Under the pieces are notes generated by a model. That model ran no database searches and was not told the origin of the DNA. It saw nothing but the letters and a program-made list of their open reading frames with translations. The translations under genes and the position numbers were made by a program. This document shows positions 27,873-36,430 of a stretch of 64,000 bases of DNA, one piece after another (position 1 is the first letter of the stretch; each line of letters opens with the position of its first letter). This stretch comes from Melioribacteraceae bacterium (lineage in GTDB: Bacteria; Bacteroidota; Ignavibacteria; Ignavibacteriales; Melioribacteraceae), in NCBI GenBank assembly GCA_021739765.1, contig JAIPBD010000004.1, positions 62,001 through 126,000 of the forward strand, written 5' to 3'.

Positions 27873-28535
27873 ATGAAAAAGTTAATAACCGAAAAAGATG
27901 TTCAAGCAATAATTAACGACGGCAAAGCTGAAATTGTTGTAAGATCGGACTCAGTATTAACTCCGCTGGCAAAGGATAGAATCAAATCAGCCGGGCTTAC
28001 AATACTTGAGAGTGATGAACATTTGCTCAGAAGACACGCATCGGATCAAACGGAACAAAAAATATTTTACAAAGCTGCGATTGGCGGTGATCATACCGGT
28101 TTCGAAATTAAAAATAAGATGAAATCGTTTCTTGAACAAAAAGGGATAAAAATTATTGATGTTGGAACCAATAGCCATGTATCTTGTGATTATCCCGACT
28201 TTGCGCATTTAGCCTCGTCAAAAGTCGCGATGAGAGAAGTAGATTTCGCGATTATTTTTGACGCAACCGGTATTCCCTCGGCAATTACCGCAAATAAAAT
28301 TCCCGGTATTCGGGCTGCTACATGTTACAACGAATTTTCGGCCAAAAGCGCAAGAAGCCACAACAATGCAAATGTGTTGGTAATCGGCGCTAAAACTTTG
28401 GGCGAAGAAACGATTAAATCAATAATTGAAACTTGGTTGAAAACCGATTTTGAAGGTGGTCGTCATCAAAAACGGTTGGACAAAATTCGCGCAATTGAAG
28501 ATAAGTATACGGGTAAAATACCATTTAGTGATTAA
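27873..28535 (+). CDS. RpiB/LacAB-like sugar-phosphate isomerase homologue with extra N-terminal domain
   Basis: Residues from about 65 to 215 match the RpiB/LacA/LacB family: GGDHTGFEIK near the start, a NANVLVIGAKTLG segment and GGRHQKRLDKI near the end. The catalytic cysteine of E. coli RpiB (LICGTG) is replaced by aspartate in FDATG at residue 130, while the RSHNNAN histidine is kept. Residues 1-55 form an additional domain beginning MKKLITEKDVQ, which resembles the N-terminal segment of EutQ-type microcompartment proteins. The usual RpiB length is about 150 residues, so the extension is clear. It may act on a different sugar phosphate or be non-catalytic. Confidence 0.75.
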   Translation: MKKLITEKDVQAIINDGKAEIVVRSDSVLTPLAKDRIKSAGLTILESDEHLLRRHASDQTEQKIFYKAAIGGDHTGFEIKNKMKSFLEQKGIKIIDVGTNSHVSCDYPDFAHLASSKVAMREVDFAIIFDATGIPSAITANKIPGIRAATCYNEFSAKSARSHNNANVLVIGAKTLGEETIKSIIETWLKTDFEGGRHQKRLDKIRAIEDKYTGKIPFSD

Positions 28536-28626
28536 TTTCATGAGATAGAAGATATCTCAGAAAAAAAGGGAAATAAGTACGAAAACTTCAGCTTTTTCTT
28601 CGTTTGTTTATTTTATAAACTTTTGT

Positions 28627-29334
28627 TTGGAGATAATTAGGGATTTTTTCAGTCTCTACAAACAAAGGAATGTCGGCGCGTTAGTATTATTACGACAAAT
28701 CCTTTTCACCGGAGTTGATGCGGCGGGTTTAATCATATTTTCTTCATTTGTAATTGCCAGTCTTATCATTGTGCAAGTAAGTGAGATCAGTCCTAATTTA
28801 TCCCAAAGTCAAATGGTAATGACAATTCTTGTAACCGTAATTACACGTGAATTGGCAACATTTATCCCGGCCTTAATAATTATCGCGAGATCCGGGACGG
28901 CTATAGCCAGTGAGTTGGGAAATATGGTGATCAATAATGAAATTGAGTCAATTATTTCGTTTGGGATTTCACCAATATCATATCTGGTTGTTCCTCGCGT
29001 ATTTGGTGTGATAATGTCAATTTTTCCGCTGGCAATATTTTTTAATGCCGCGGGATATCTCGGAAGCGGGTTAGTTTTACAATCCTTCTACGATGTTGAT
29101 TTTCTCGATTTTATAACTAGAATCTCCGCCGAACTGAAATTGGACGATTTATTAAAGATTTTTATAAAATCGGTTATTTTTGGTTTTATCATCGGAGTTG
29201 TCAGTTCGTTTAACGGACTCAGTGTTCAAAAAGCGAGCACCGAGGTACCTCAGAGGACTTCCAAAGCGGTTGTTCAAGGATTTGCCGGAATAATTGTATT
29301 TGATATCATTATTGCATTATTATTTAATCTATAG
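28627..29334 (+). CDS. mlaE: MlaE-type ABC transporter permease
   Basis: Permease of an Mla/MCE phospholipid transport system, 235 residues with about five helices. Typical stretches are RQILFTGVDA near the N-terminus, VITRELATFIPALIIIARSGTAIASELG in the middle and the SSFNGLSVQKASTEVPQRTSKAVV region near the C-terminus. The start is uncertain. The TTG at 28627 has no ribosome binding site upstream, and a GGAG overlaps that codon, so a slightly later start is possible. Followed directly by the ATPase-like gene. No terminator of the previous operon is clear. Confidence 0.9.
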   Translation: MEIIRDFFSLYKQRNVGALVLLRQILFTGVDAAGLIIFSSFVIASLIIVQVSEISPNLSQSQMVMTILVTVITRELATFIPALIIIARSGTAIASELGNMVINNEIESIISFGISPISYLVVPRVFGVIMSIFPLAIFFNAAGYLGSGLVLQSFYDVDFLDFITRISAELKLDDLLKIFIKSVIFGFIIGVVSSFNGLSVQKASTEVPQRTSKAVVQGFAGIIVFDIIIALLFNL

Positions 29335-30060
29335 ATGTCAGCTCAAATCCAAATATCGCAGATCTCTTTCCGGGAAGACGATGAAAATTTCTATAGTGAT
29401 ATTTCGTTGAATATTACCGGCGGTGAATTGGTTCTTGTTATGGGAACTTATTCTTCCGGAGGAGAACTTCTTATCAAATCTATTGCGGGAATAATTGAAC
29501 CGAATTCCGGGGAAATATTGATCAATGGTGATAACATATTTGATGCAAAGTCTAATGAGATAGTTAAAATGCGTAAGTTAACTTCATATGTTTTTGATAA
29601 TGGCGGATTGATTTCAAATCTATCCATAGAACAGAATTTACTTTTGCCGCTAAATATTCATTTTCCTAATTTAACCGATAAAGAAAAAGAAGTCAGACTA
29701 AATGGATATCTGATTCAATTCGGGCTTAACGATTACCGAAACAAAAGACCATCTGAATTAAATATTGAATTACGAAAATTAATCGGTTATGTTAGAGCAC
29801 TAATAACAAATCCTAAAATTATTATGATGAATGAACCTCTTGCAAATCTCAGTGCAGGTACTTCTGAAAAATTTATTGATACTATAATAAATTTGCACGG
29901 CAAGGGCATTACACAAATAATTAACACATATTCGACAAGTTCACTGCTAAAAATGGCGGATCGAGTTGTGGTTATGGAACATGGTCATATGAACTTTATT
30001 GGCAACAGAGAAGATTTTTATGAAACACATTTTGCGGACAATACTGAAACAGGTAATTAA
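29335..30060 (+). CDS. MlaF-like ABC ATPase homologue with all catalytic motifs degenerate
   Basis: By position and fold this is the ATPase subunit of the Mla operon, 241 residues. However, the catalytic motifs have been lost. The Walker A segment is GTYSSGGE (residues 37-44) with no lysine. The Q-loop residue is Asp 88 (VFDNGG). The signature region reads SELNIELRK (from 140) instead of LSGGQ. Walker B is IIMMNEP (163-168... N166 in place of D). The switch histidine is replaced in NTY (197-199). The rest of the domain aligns well and the frame is intact. The ftsE product at 39363 in this window keeps every one of these motifs. It may be a structural, non-hydrolysing subunit. Confidence 0.85.
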   Translation: MSAQIQISQISFREDDENFYSDISLNITGGELVLVMGTYSSGGELLIKSIAGIIEPNSGEILINGDNIFDAKSNEIVKMRKLTSYVFDNGGLISNLSIEQNLLLPLNIHFPNLTDKEKEVRLNGYLIQFGLNDYRNKRPSELNIELRKLIGYVRALITNPKIIMMNEPLANLSAGTSEKFIDTIINLHGKGITQIINTYSTSSLLKMADRVVVMEHGHMNFIGNREDFYETHFADNTETGN

Positions 30061-31086
30061 TTGAAATTGAAACTGAAATATACCGGTGTTTTTGTTACAA
30101 TATTTATTGTTTCAGCTTTTATACTGTTCGCAACTTTGATTGTACTTCTTACTTATGATAAGAAAATTTTTGATGAAACTTTTACTTATCAAACTCGATT
30201 CAATGATGCTATCGGTCTATCTGTTTCAACTCCCATAATGTTTAAAGGATTTCGTATCGGGAGAATTACTGACTTTTCTTTAAATCCGGAGAATCTCGTT
30301 GATGCCGAATTTATCGTTTATGAGGAATATGTCGAACGAATAGTGGAATTTTCCGCACTAAATAAATCAATAAATCCGGTTTCAAATACGAGCTCCATTG
30401 ATTTATTGGAAGGACCGTATTTGGATCGACCCCTCGCGGCCGGGGCTTATGTTCCATCTATCGAAACTGTTGAAGGCGCAATGTTGTTGAGGGAGGGGAA
30501 GGTTAAAAAAACCGGCGATATCCTTTATAATATTCTTACAAATTTGAATGTAATGCTCGAAAGTTTCAATATGCGCGATTCTATGGACGCTAATTTACTA
30601 ACTGCGTCTTTAGAAAGATTATATGAACTGACTAACGCCTTTGACGGAATGTCGGGCAATCTGAATAATTTAGTACAAAATCTGGATATGATTGTTAAAA
30701 ATAATAAATCCAATTTGAACAATGCGGTAACAGGAGTTGTGGATCTTGTGGATACGCTGAAAGAATCCGGTGCACAACTTAATCATGGCTTGAGAAATCT
30801 GGATCAATTGATAAATAATTACAAAACTCCGGATGGCTTAGGACAAAGATTGTTTGATGAGGATAAAGTTATGCTGCCGAAAGTTGATACTCTACTGCAA
30901 GAGTCAAATAAATTTATGAAAAGTATTAACGTACAATCCTATAAACTGCCGCTTATTATTGATAATTTACAAAGAACATTAAACGAGCTGAAACAAACGC
31001 TGGAAGGTGTTAATAATAGTCCTTTGATTAAATATGGCATTCCCGAAACCGAAGGCTCGTCAACTTTTGGAAGGAGGATCAGATAA
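30061..31086 (+). CDS. mlaD: MCE/MlaD-family lipid-binding protein
   Basis: Inner-membrane-anchored MCE-domain protein, 341 residues, which in known systems forms a hexameric ring that carries lipids across the periplasm. One N-terminal transmembrane helix (about residues 9-30) is followed by the MCE domain with GLSVSTPIMFKGFRIGRIT and a short ...LLEGPYL segment. The C-terminal 180 residues are predicted helical, with repeated LNNLVQNLD-like stretches that suit a coiled tunnel-like extension. The start is TTG immediately after the previous stop. The GGAGG at its 3' end serves the next gene. Confidence 0.9.
   Translation: MKLKLKYTGVFVTIFIVSAFILFATLIVLLTYDKKIFDETFTYQTRFNDAIGLSVSTPIMFKGFRIGRITDFSLNPENLVDAEFIVYEEYVERIVEFSALNKSINPVSNTSSIDLLEGPYLDRPLAAGAYVPSIETVEGAMLLREGKVKKTGDILYNILTNLNVMLESFNMRDSMDANLLTASLERLYELTNAFDGMSGNLNNLVQNLDMIVKNNKSNLNNAVTGVVDLVDTLKESGAQLNHGLRNLDQLINNYKTPDGLGQRLFDEDKVMLPKVDTLLQESNKFMKSINVQSYKLPLIIDNLQRTLNELKQTLEGVNNSPLIKYGIPETEGSSTFGRRIR
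31071..31077 (+). promoter_or_regulatory. Strong ribosome binding site placed before an ATA codon
   Basis: AAGGAGG at 31071-31077 lies inside the end of the MCE gene. The only in-frame codon for the next gene at a normal spacing is ATA at 31083 (five bases away). The first standard start codon, TTG 31107, is 29 bases away. This position argues for an unusual ATA start. Confidence 0.5.
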
Positions 31087-31919
31087 AATTATCTCTAAAA
31101 ATATTCTTGTTTTCATTTTGCGTGGCGTTAATCGGCTGTTCGTTTGCTGGCGAAACATCGAACTACGGCATAGTCAAAAAGGAAGCTTTTCAGTTAGTTT
31201 CTTTGGCCGATCGATATTACCTGGAAGGTGATACGGAATCTGCGCTCGCGGTTTATAAAGAAGCGTTTAATAAATTTTCGATGATTGATGATCTGGAAGG
31301 CAAAGTACTTTCTTCTCTTTATATCTCAGGAACTTACAATGTGATGGAGCAATTTGATGAAGCGAACGAATGGTTTGACAAAGCAAGCAATTATTCGGAA
31401 GGTTCTTACGAAAGTATTCTCACTCTAACCAAATGCGAACAACTCTATCAGAGAAAAAATTATGAAGAAATTCTAAATTTGATATCATCGAAAACGATTG
31501 AAAGTTATCAGAATGAAATTCAACTGCAATTAGATAGTTATGAATTGCTATCAGCTCAAGCACTAAACAAAACCATTGAGTCATTGCGTGATGAATTGAT
31601 TTCAAACTACAATTCGAATGAAATTAATACAGTACCCGAGATTAAATCCTTTTTGGGTTTCTCAATCGGGAAGTCATATTTTTATTCTGGAGAGTTTTCC
31701 AAAGCGAATCAATACTTGAGTGAAGCTTTAAGTATTGATAAAGAATTGGCTAACACCCCCGCAATTGCGGAAACATTATTCATGCTCGGTCTAAACTCCG
31801 AAGCCATGGGCGATATTACCGAAGCGAGAACTTATTTTCAAAGATCGTATGAATCCTATTCATCGATTAACTCATTTAGAAAAATGAGTGAAATTGAAAA
31901 AAAAATTGATTCGCTTTAA
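31083..31919 (+). CDS. TPR-repeat lipoprotein of the Mla operon
   Basis: Predicted lipoprotein with tetratricopeptide repeats. With an ATA start at 31083 the N-terminus reads IKLSLKIFLFSFCVALIGCS, which gives a proper positively charged signal peptide with a lipobox ALIGC. A TTG start at 31107 would remove the lysines. Helical repeats follow, for example AFQLVSLADRYYLEGDTESALAVY-like pairs near the start and GKSYFYSGEFSKANQYLSEAL and GLNSEAMGDITEARTYFQRS near the end. It follows the MCE gene at once, so it may be an accessory factor of lipid transport, for instance at the outer membrane. That role is inferred. Confidence 0.75.
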   Translation: MKLSLKIFLFSFCVALIGCSFAGETSNYGIVKKEAFQLVSLADRYYLEGDTESALAVYKEAFNKFSMIDDLEGKVLSSLYISGTYNVMEQFDEANEWFDKASNYSEGSYESILTLTKCEQLYQRKNYEEILNLISSKTIESYQNEIQLQLDSYELLSAQALNKTIESLRDELISNYNSNEINTVPEIKSFLGFSIGKSYFYSGEFSKANQYLSEALSIDKELANTPAIAETLFMLGLNSEAMGDITEARTYFQRSYESYSSINSFRKMSEIEKKIDSL

Positions 31920-31979
31920 TTCTATTTGCACCTCAAGTTTTGTTAATTCCTTCATCTTTTTTAGATTTGTTTTCTAAAA

Positions 31980-32750
31980 ATGGAAATCAAAAAATTGTTT
32001 ATTGAAAATGCTCCCGTGGATTCAGTTTCTGAAATACAACCCGGGATTCACCTTCTAAAAGTTTACTCACCATCGATCGCAAAAAATTCCAGACCGGGAC
32101 AGTTTTGCAATATAAAAGTATCTGAAACGAAATTTCCTTTGTTAAGGCGGCCTTTCAGCATCTGTAATGTAGATGGTGATTTTATATATTTTATGTTTAA
32201 TGTTTATGGTGAAGGTACTAAATTACTTTCCATAAAGAAAAAAAATGAGACCATCGATGTACTCGGCCCTTTGGGAAATGGATTTGATTTGGATGGTAAT
32301 TATAAGCAAGCGATAATAGTTGCCGGTGGACTTGGCTCCGCGCCTTTTGCATACGTTACAAAATCTTTCATCAATAAAAATGTTATTTCATTTATCGGTG
32401 GTCGTTCAAAGAAAGATGTAATCACATACGGATTACTGAATATTAAATCTGTAACTGAAGATGGTTCGTTGGGCATGAAGGGGAATGTAATAGACCTCCT
32501 AAAGAACAACATTAGCGAAATTGATATTGATAATTCCCGAATATTTGCGTGCGGTCCAAACGCCATGTTAAGAGCTTTAAAATCCTTCGCGATGGAAAAC
32601 AGCATCGAATGTTACGCCTCTACGGAATGCGCGATGGCTTGCGGGTTCGGTATTTGTCAAGGTTGCCCGATTGAAAATGCGGATACTGACGGCTACAAAC
32701 TTGTGTGTAAAGACGGGCCGGTTTTTAATGTGAAGGATGTGGTTATATGA
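31980..32750 (+). CDS. pyrK: Dihydroorotate dehydrogenase electron transfer subunit
   Basis: FAD and [2Fe-2S] subunit that links class 1B dihydroorotate dehydrogenase to NAD+, in pyrimidine synthesis. It has 256 residues. The FAD-binding motif is LRRPFSI near residue 57, the NAD-binding region is GGLGSAPFAYV near residue 117, and the iron-sulfur cysteines are in CAMACGFGICQGCP with a further cysteine in KLVCKDG. Its stop overlaps the pyrD ATG by four bases, which fits the two-protein enzyme. Confidence 0.94.
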   Translation: MEIKKLFIENAPVDSVSEIQPGIHLLKVYSPSIAKNSRPGQFCNIKVSETKFPLLRRPFSICNVDGDFIYFMFNVYGEGTKLLSIKKKNETIDVLGPLGNGFDLDGNYKQAIIVAGGLGSAPFAYVTKSFINKNVISFIGGRSKKDVITYGLLNIKSVTEDGSLGMKGNVIDLLKNNISEIDIDNSRIFACGPNAMLRALKSFAMENSIECYASTECAMACGFGICQGCPIENADTDGYKLVCKDGPVFNVKDVVI

Positions 32751-33664
32751 GTCAGGTTGATTTATCTGTCAAGATTGGCAAATTAACGCTTAAAAACCCG
32801 GTGTTGTTGGCTTCGGGAACTGTCGGATACGGTAATGAGATATCGAATTTTACAGATCTCAGCCGAATTGGCGCCATTATCACAAAATCCGTCTCCTTGA
32901 AACCAAGGATCGGGAATCCACCACAAAGGATTGTTGAAACTCCTTCCGGAATGCTTAATGCGATAGGTTTGGCCAATGTTGGTTTGGAAAAGTTTATTGA
33001 AGAAAAAATTCCTTATCTGGAGAAGGTAAATTCAACTCTTATCTGTAATATAGCGGCATCCTCAATTGAAGAATACGTGGAGTGTACAAAAACACTTGAT
33101 TCCCAAACGGCAATTAAAGGTTTCGAGATTAATGTTTCATGTCCCAATGTAAAAGACGGTGGTCTTGAATTTGGAAACAATATATCGGTTGTTGGTAAAA
33201 TCACCGAGAAAGTTCGTGAAGTGACGGATAAGACAATAATAATCAAATTATCACCTAATGTATCTCGAATATCAGATTTTGCGAAAGTAGCAAAGGAAGA
33301 AGGTGCTGACGCTGTATCGGCGATAAACACATTGGTTGGCACTTCGTTTAATATATTCACAAAGAAGCCAAAGATTTTTAATGTTACCGGTGGTTTATCC
33401 GGACCGGCGATAAAACCGGTTGCCCTAGCTAAAGTATTGGAAATTAGTAGAAATGTCGACATTCCAATAATTGGAATTGGTGGAATTATGGATTGGAAAG
33501 ACGCCGCCGAATTTATGATTGCGGGAGCGACGGCGTTCCAAATCGGTACGGTGAATTTTATTAATCCACGCGCGGGATTGGAAATTTCAGAAGGACTTGA
33601 AAATTACTGTGCGCAGATGAAACTTGACAAAATCTCTGAATTGACAGCCTCGTATCTGATATAG
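32747..33664 (+). CDS. pyrD: Dihydroorotate dehydrogenase, class 1B catalytic subunit
   Basis: FMN enzyme that oxidises dihydroorotate to orotate. It has 305 residues and lacks the N-terminal membrane segment of class 2 enzymes. The substrate and FMN regions are visible: ASGTVGYGNE, the NVSCPNV motif with the class 1 catalytic cysteine, IIIKLSPNV, and GIGGIMDWKDAAEFMIAGATAFQ-like phosphate binding near the end. Coupled to pyrK upstream, the two form the NAD-dependent enzyme. The folC gene begins two bases after its stop. Confidence 0.95.
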   Translation: MSQVDLSVKIGKLTLKNPVLLASGTVGYGNEISNFTDLSRIGAIITKSVSLKPRIGNPPQRIVETPSGMLNAIGLANVGLEKFIEEKIPYLEKVNSTLICNIAASSIEEYVECTKTLDSQTAIKGFEINVSCPNVKDGGLEFGNNISVVGKITEKVREVTDKTIIIKLSPNVSRISDFAKVAKEEGADAVSAINTLVGTSFNIFTKKPKIFNVTGGLSGPAIKPVALAKVLEISRNVDIPIIGIGGIMDWKDAAEFMIAGATAFQIGTVNFINPRAGLEISEGLENYCAQMKLDKISELTASYLI

Positions 33665-33665
33665 T

Positions 33666-34925
33666 ATGAAAATCGAAGAAGCACTTGATCAGCTTTTCGC
33701 GATGAAAAGATTCAGTGTTAAGCTTGGACTTGAAACAATAACAAAATTTCTTGCTTACCTTGGAAATCCTCAAAACAATCTTAAAATATTTCATATAGCT
33801 GGATCTAATGGAAAGGGGAGTACGGCTTCATTTTTAAAAAGTATACTAATGGAAGCCGGATACAATGTAGGCTTGTATACCTCACCACATTACGTAGATT
33901 TTAACGAACGTATCTCCATCAACGGAATCCAAATATCAGATGATGAAATATTAAAATTCCTTGAGGAACATCAGGATTTTATAAAGGAAAATGAAACTAC
34001 TTTCTTTGAAATCACTACAGCAATGATGTTTAATTATTTTGCCAATGCTGAAGTAGATTTTGCCGTAATTGAAGTTGGACTCGGAGGACGGTTGGATGCG
34101 ACTAATGTGATTACTCCGATAGCTGCTTTAATCACAACAATATCACTCGAACACAAGCAAATTTTAGGCGATACATTGGAAGCAATTGCAAATGAAAAAG
34201 GCGATATAATTAAAGCCGGCTCCAGAGCATTTTTTGGTATTATGCCAGATGAAGCTCTTGATGTATTAAAGACAATTTCAGTGAAACGCGGGTGTGATTA
34301 TAAAATATTAAATGAAGAAATTAAGTTCGATACAGAAAAATTTCACTTCAATGGATTAAATATTTACAAAACACCTCTGGCAGGGAGCCACCAACTATAT
34401 AATCTCGCGCTCTCAGTATTAGCGGTTCAAAGTGTGGTTGAAGGAATCGGACGAAATTCAATCTTGAACGGAATTAAAAATGTAGTAAAGAACACAAAAA
34501 TTCAGGGCAGATATGAGATCTTCCATAAAAATCCAACTGTAATTTTTGATTCCGCGCATAATCCCCAATCTTTAGGTTCATTTTTACAAACATTTAAGAA
34601 TGAAGAAAATATATTTAATAACAAAGAATTAATTATCGGAGTTCTTAATGATAAGGATTATAAAAATATATTTGATCAGTTAATTCCATATTTCGATTCA
34701 ATAAAAATTACATCGATAAAGAATGAACGGTCACAATCGGTTGATCTGATTGCAGAACACTTAGTTGAAACGGGTGCATCCTTTAGTGTTCACGATAACC
34801 CGGAAGAATATTTTGTGGGATGGTTAAATGATAATAATCATAAAAATGATTGCTTAGTAGTTCTTGGAAGTATATATTTGGTGGGACAAATAAAAAAATA
34901 CCTAATGGGATTAAAAAGTACTTGA
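33666..34925 (+). CDS. folC: Dihydrofolate synthase / folylpolyglutamate synthase
   Basis: Mur-ligase-family ATP-dependent enzyme that adds glutamate to folates. It has 419 residues. The P-loop is GSNGKGSTASF (near residue 43), followed by the folate loop GLYTSPHYVDFNERI. EVGLGGRLDATNV and the DSAHNPQSLG region of the C-terminal domain are conserved. One base separates it from the pyrD stop, so it is probably co-transcribed with the pyrimidine genes. A 157-base AT-rich gap follows before rho. Confidence 0.94.
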   Translation: MKIEEALDQLFAMKRFSVKLGLETITKFLAYLGNPQNNLKIFHIAGSNGKGSTASFLKSILMEAGYNVGLYTSPHYVDFNERISINGIQISDDEILKFLEEHQDFIKENETTFFEITTAMMFNYFANAEVDFAVIEVGLGGRLDATNVITPIAALITTISLEHKQILGDTLEAIANEKGDIIKAGSRAFFGIMPDEALDVLKTISVKRGCDYKILNEEIKFDTEKFHFNGLNIYKTPLAGSHQLYNLALSVLAVQSVVEGIGRNSILNGIKNVVKNTKIQGRYEIFHKNPTVIFDSAHNPQSLGSFLQTFKNEENIFNNKELIIGVLNDKDYKNIFDQLIPYFDSIKITSIKNERSQSVDLIAEHLVETGASFSVHDNPEEYFVGWLNDNNHKNDCLVVLGSIYLVGQIKKYLMGLKST

Positions 34926-35082
34926 CTTTATTCTACCATAGGTCTAAATTTCGATTAAACCTCTTGTTCCTTTCAACTTTCAAAATTAATTAGACTGAAC
35001 AATCAAAAAAAAAATCGAATCCTCAAGCAATATTAAAAACTTATAATTAAAATCCTCAGTTATATATAAAAATTAGGTATCT

Positions 35083-36330
35083 ATGGACATTTCAGAACTT
35101 CAATCGAAAAAAATTATCGAATTGTACAAAATTGCAAAAGACTTAAATCTTGCGGCTTACAGTGATCTTAGGAAACAAGATTTAATTTTTAGAATTTTAG
35201 AAGCCCAGACACAAAAAGATGGTTTTACATTTTCAAAAGGTGTTTTGGAAGTATTAAGCGATGGATATGGATTTCTCCGTTCCTCCGATTATAACTATCT
35301 TCCTTCACCCGACGATATTTACGTCTCTCCTTCACAAATTAAAAGATTTAGTCTTCGAACCGGTGACTTTGTAAGTGGTCAGGTTCGTCCGCCAAAAGAT
35401 GGTGAAAGGTTTTTTGCATTACTTAGGGTTGAAGCGGTTAATGATAAAGATCCCGAAACAATTCGTGAAAGAACTTTATTCGATAACTTAACACCTTTGT
35501 ATCCGACAAAAAGGATGAAACTTGAGTCGGCTCCCGGTGAACACTCCATGCGAATTATTGATATGGTTTCGCCAATCGGAAAAGGGCAAAGAGGTTTAAT
35601 AGTTTCACCTCCAAAAAGTGGTAAAACAATTCTTCTTCAAAAAATCGCGAATTCAATTTCCAGAAATCATCCGGAAGTTAAATTGATTATGCTCTTAATT
35701 GATGAAAGACCTGAAGAAGTTACCGACATGCAAAGGTCTGTGAACGCTGAAGTGATATCCTCTACATTTGATGAACCGGCAGATCGGCATGTGCAAGTGG
35801 CTAATATGGTTATCGAAAAAGCCAAACGTATGGTGGAAAGCAAAGAGGACGTTGTGATTTTATTGGATAGTATTACCAGATTAGCTCGAGCTCATAATAC
35901 TGTGATTCCTCATAGCGGCAGAATTCTTTCCGGTGGTGTTGATTCAAACGCGTTGCAAAAACCCAAAAGATTTTTCGGATCGGCCAGAAATACTGAAGAT
36001 GGCGGAAGTTTAACAATCATTGCTACGGCTTTGATCGAAACCGGTAGCAGAATGGATGAGGTGATTTTTGAAGAGTTCAAAGGAACCGGTAATATGGAAT
36101 TGGTTCTTGAACGCGATCTTGCTGATAGAAGAATCTTCCCTGCAATTGATGTGAATAAATCGGGAACAAGAAAGGAAGAATTGCTGCTTAACGAAGAAGA
36201 ACTAAATAAAGTATGGATATTGAGAAAAATTTTGAGTGATTTTGATACAATTGAATCCATGGAATTTATGTTAGACAAACTTCGCGGTACTAAAAATAAT
36301 AAAGAATTTATGCTGAGTATGAATAGGTAG
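35083..36330 (+). CDS. rho: Transcription termination factor Rho
   Basis: Hexameric RNA-dependent ATPase that ends transcription. It has 415 residues: a Rho_N helical domain (1-45), a cold-shock RNA-binding domain with [20 protein letters not shown] (about 60-80), and a RecA-like ATPase with P-loop SPPKSGKT and [13 protein letters not shown]. The Q- and R-loop regions [24 protein letters not shown] are also conserved. There is no long low-complexity insertion of the kind seen in some Bacteroidota Rho proteins. ATG 35083 starts after a 157-base spacer. Confidence 0.96.
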   Translation: MDISELQSKKIIELYKIAKDLNLAAYSDLRKQDLIFRILEAQTQKDGFTFSKGVLEVLSDGYGFLRSSDYNYLPSPDDIYVSPSQIKRFSLRTGDFVSGQVRPPKDGERFFALLRVEAVNDKDPETIRERTLFDNLTPLYPTKRMKLESAPGEHSMRIIDMVSPIGKGQRGLIVSPPKSGKTILLQKIANSISRNHPEVKLIMLLIDERPEEVTDMQRSVNAEVISSTFDEPADRHVQVANMVIEKAKRMVESKEDVVILLDSITRLARAHNTVIPHSGRILSGGVDSNALQKPKRFFGSARNTEDGGSLTIIATALIETGSRMDEVIFEEFKGTGNMELVLERDLADRRIFPAIDVNKSGTRKEELLLNEEELNKVWILRKILSDFDTIESMEFMLDKLRGTKNNKEFMLSMNR

Positions 36331-36430
36331 TGATACTTATTCATATTCGCATTATGAATTCAATACCAAAATTTTATCTGAAACCCTCCCAGAAGAACAA
36401 TTGTCCAAGTTCTAAAAAAGCAGGATACAC

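Noticed and set aside
28540-28600. Possible terminator between the RpiB-like gene and mlaE
   Set aside because: A 7-base palindrome TGAGATA/TATCTCA exists but is followed by A residues, not T, on the coding strand.
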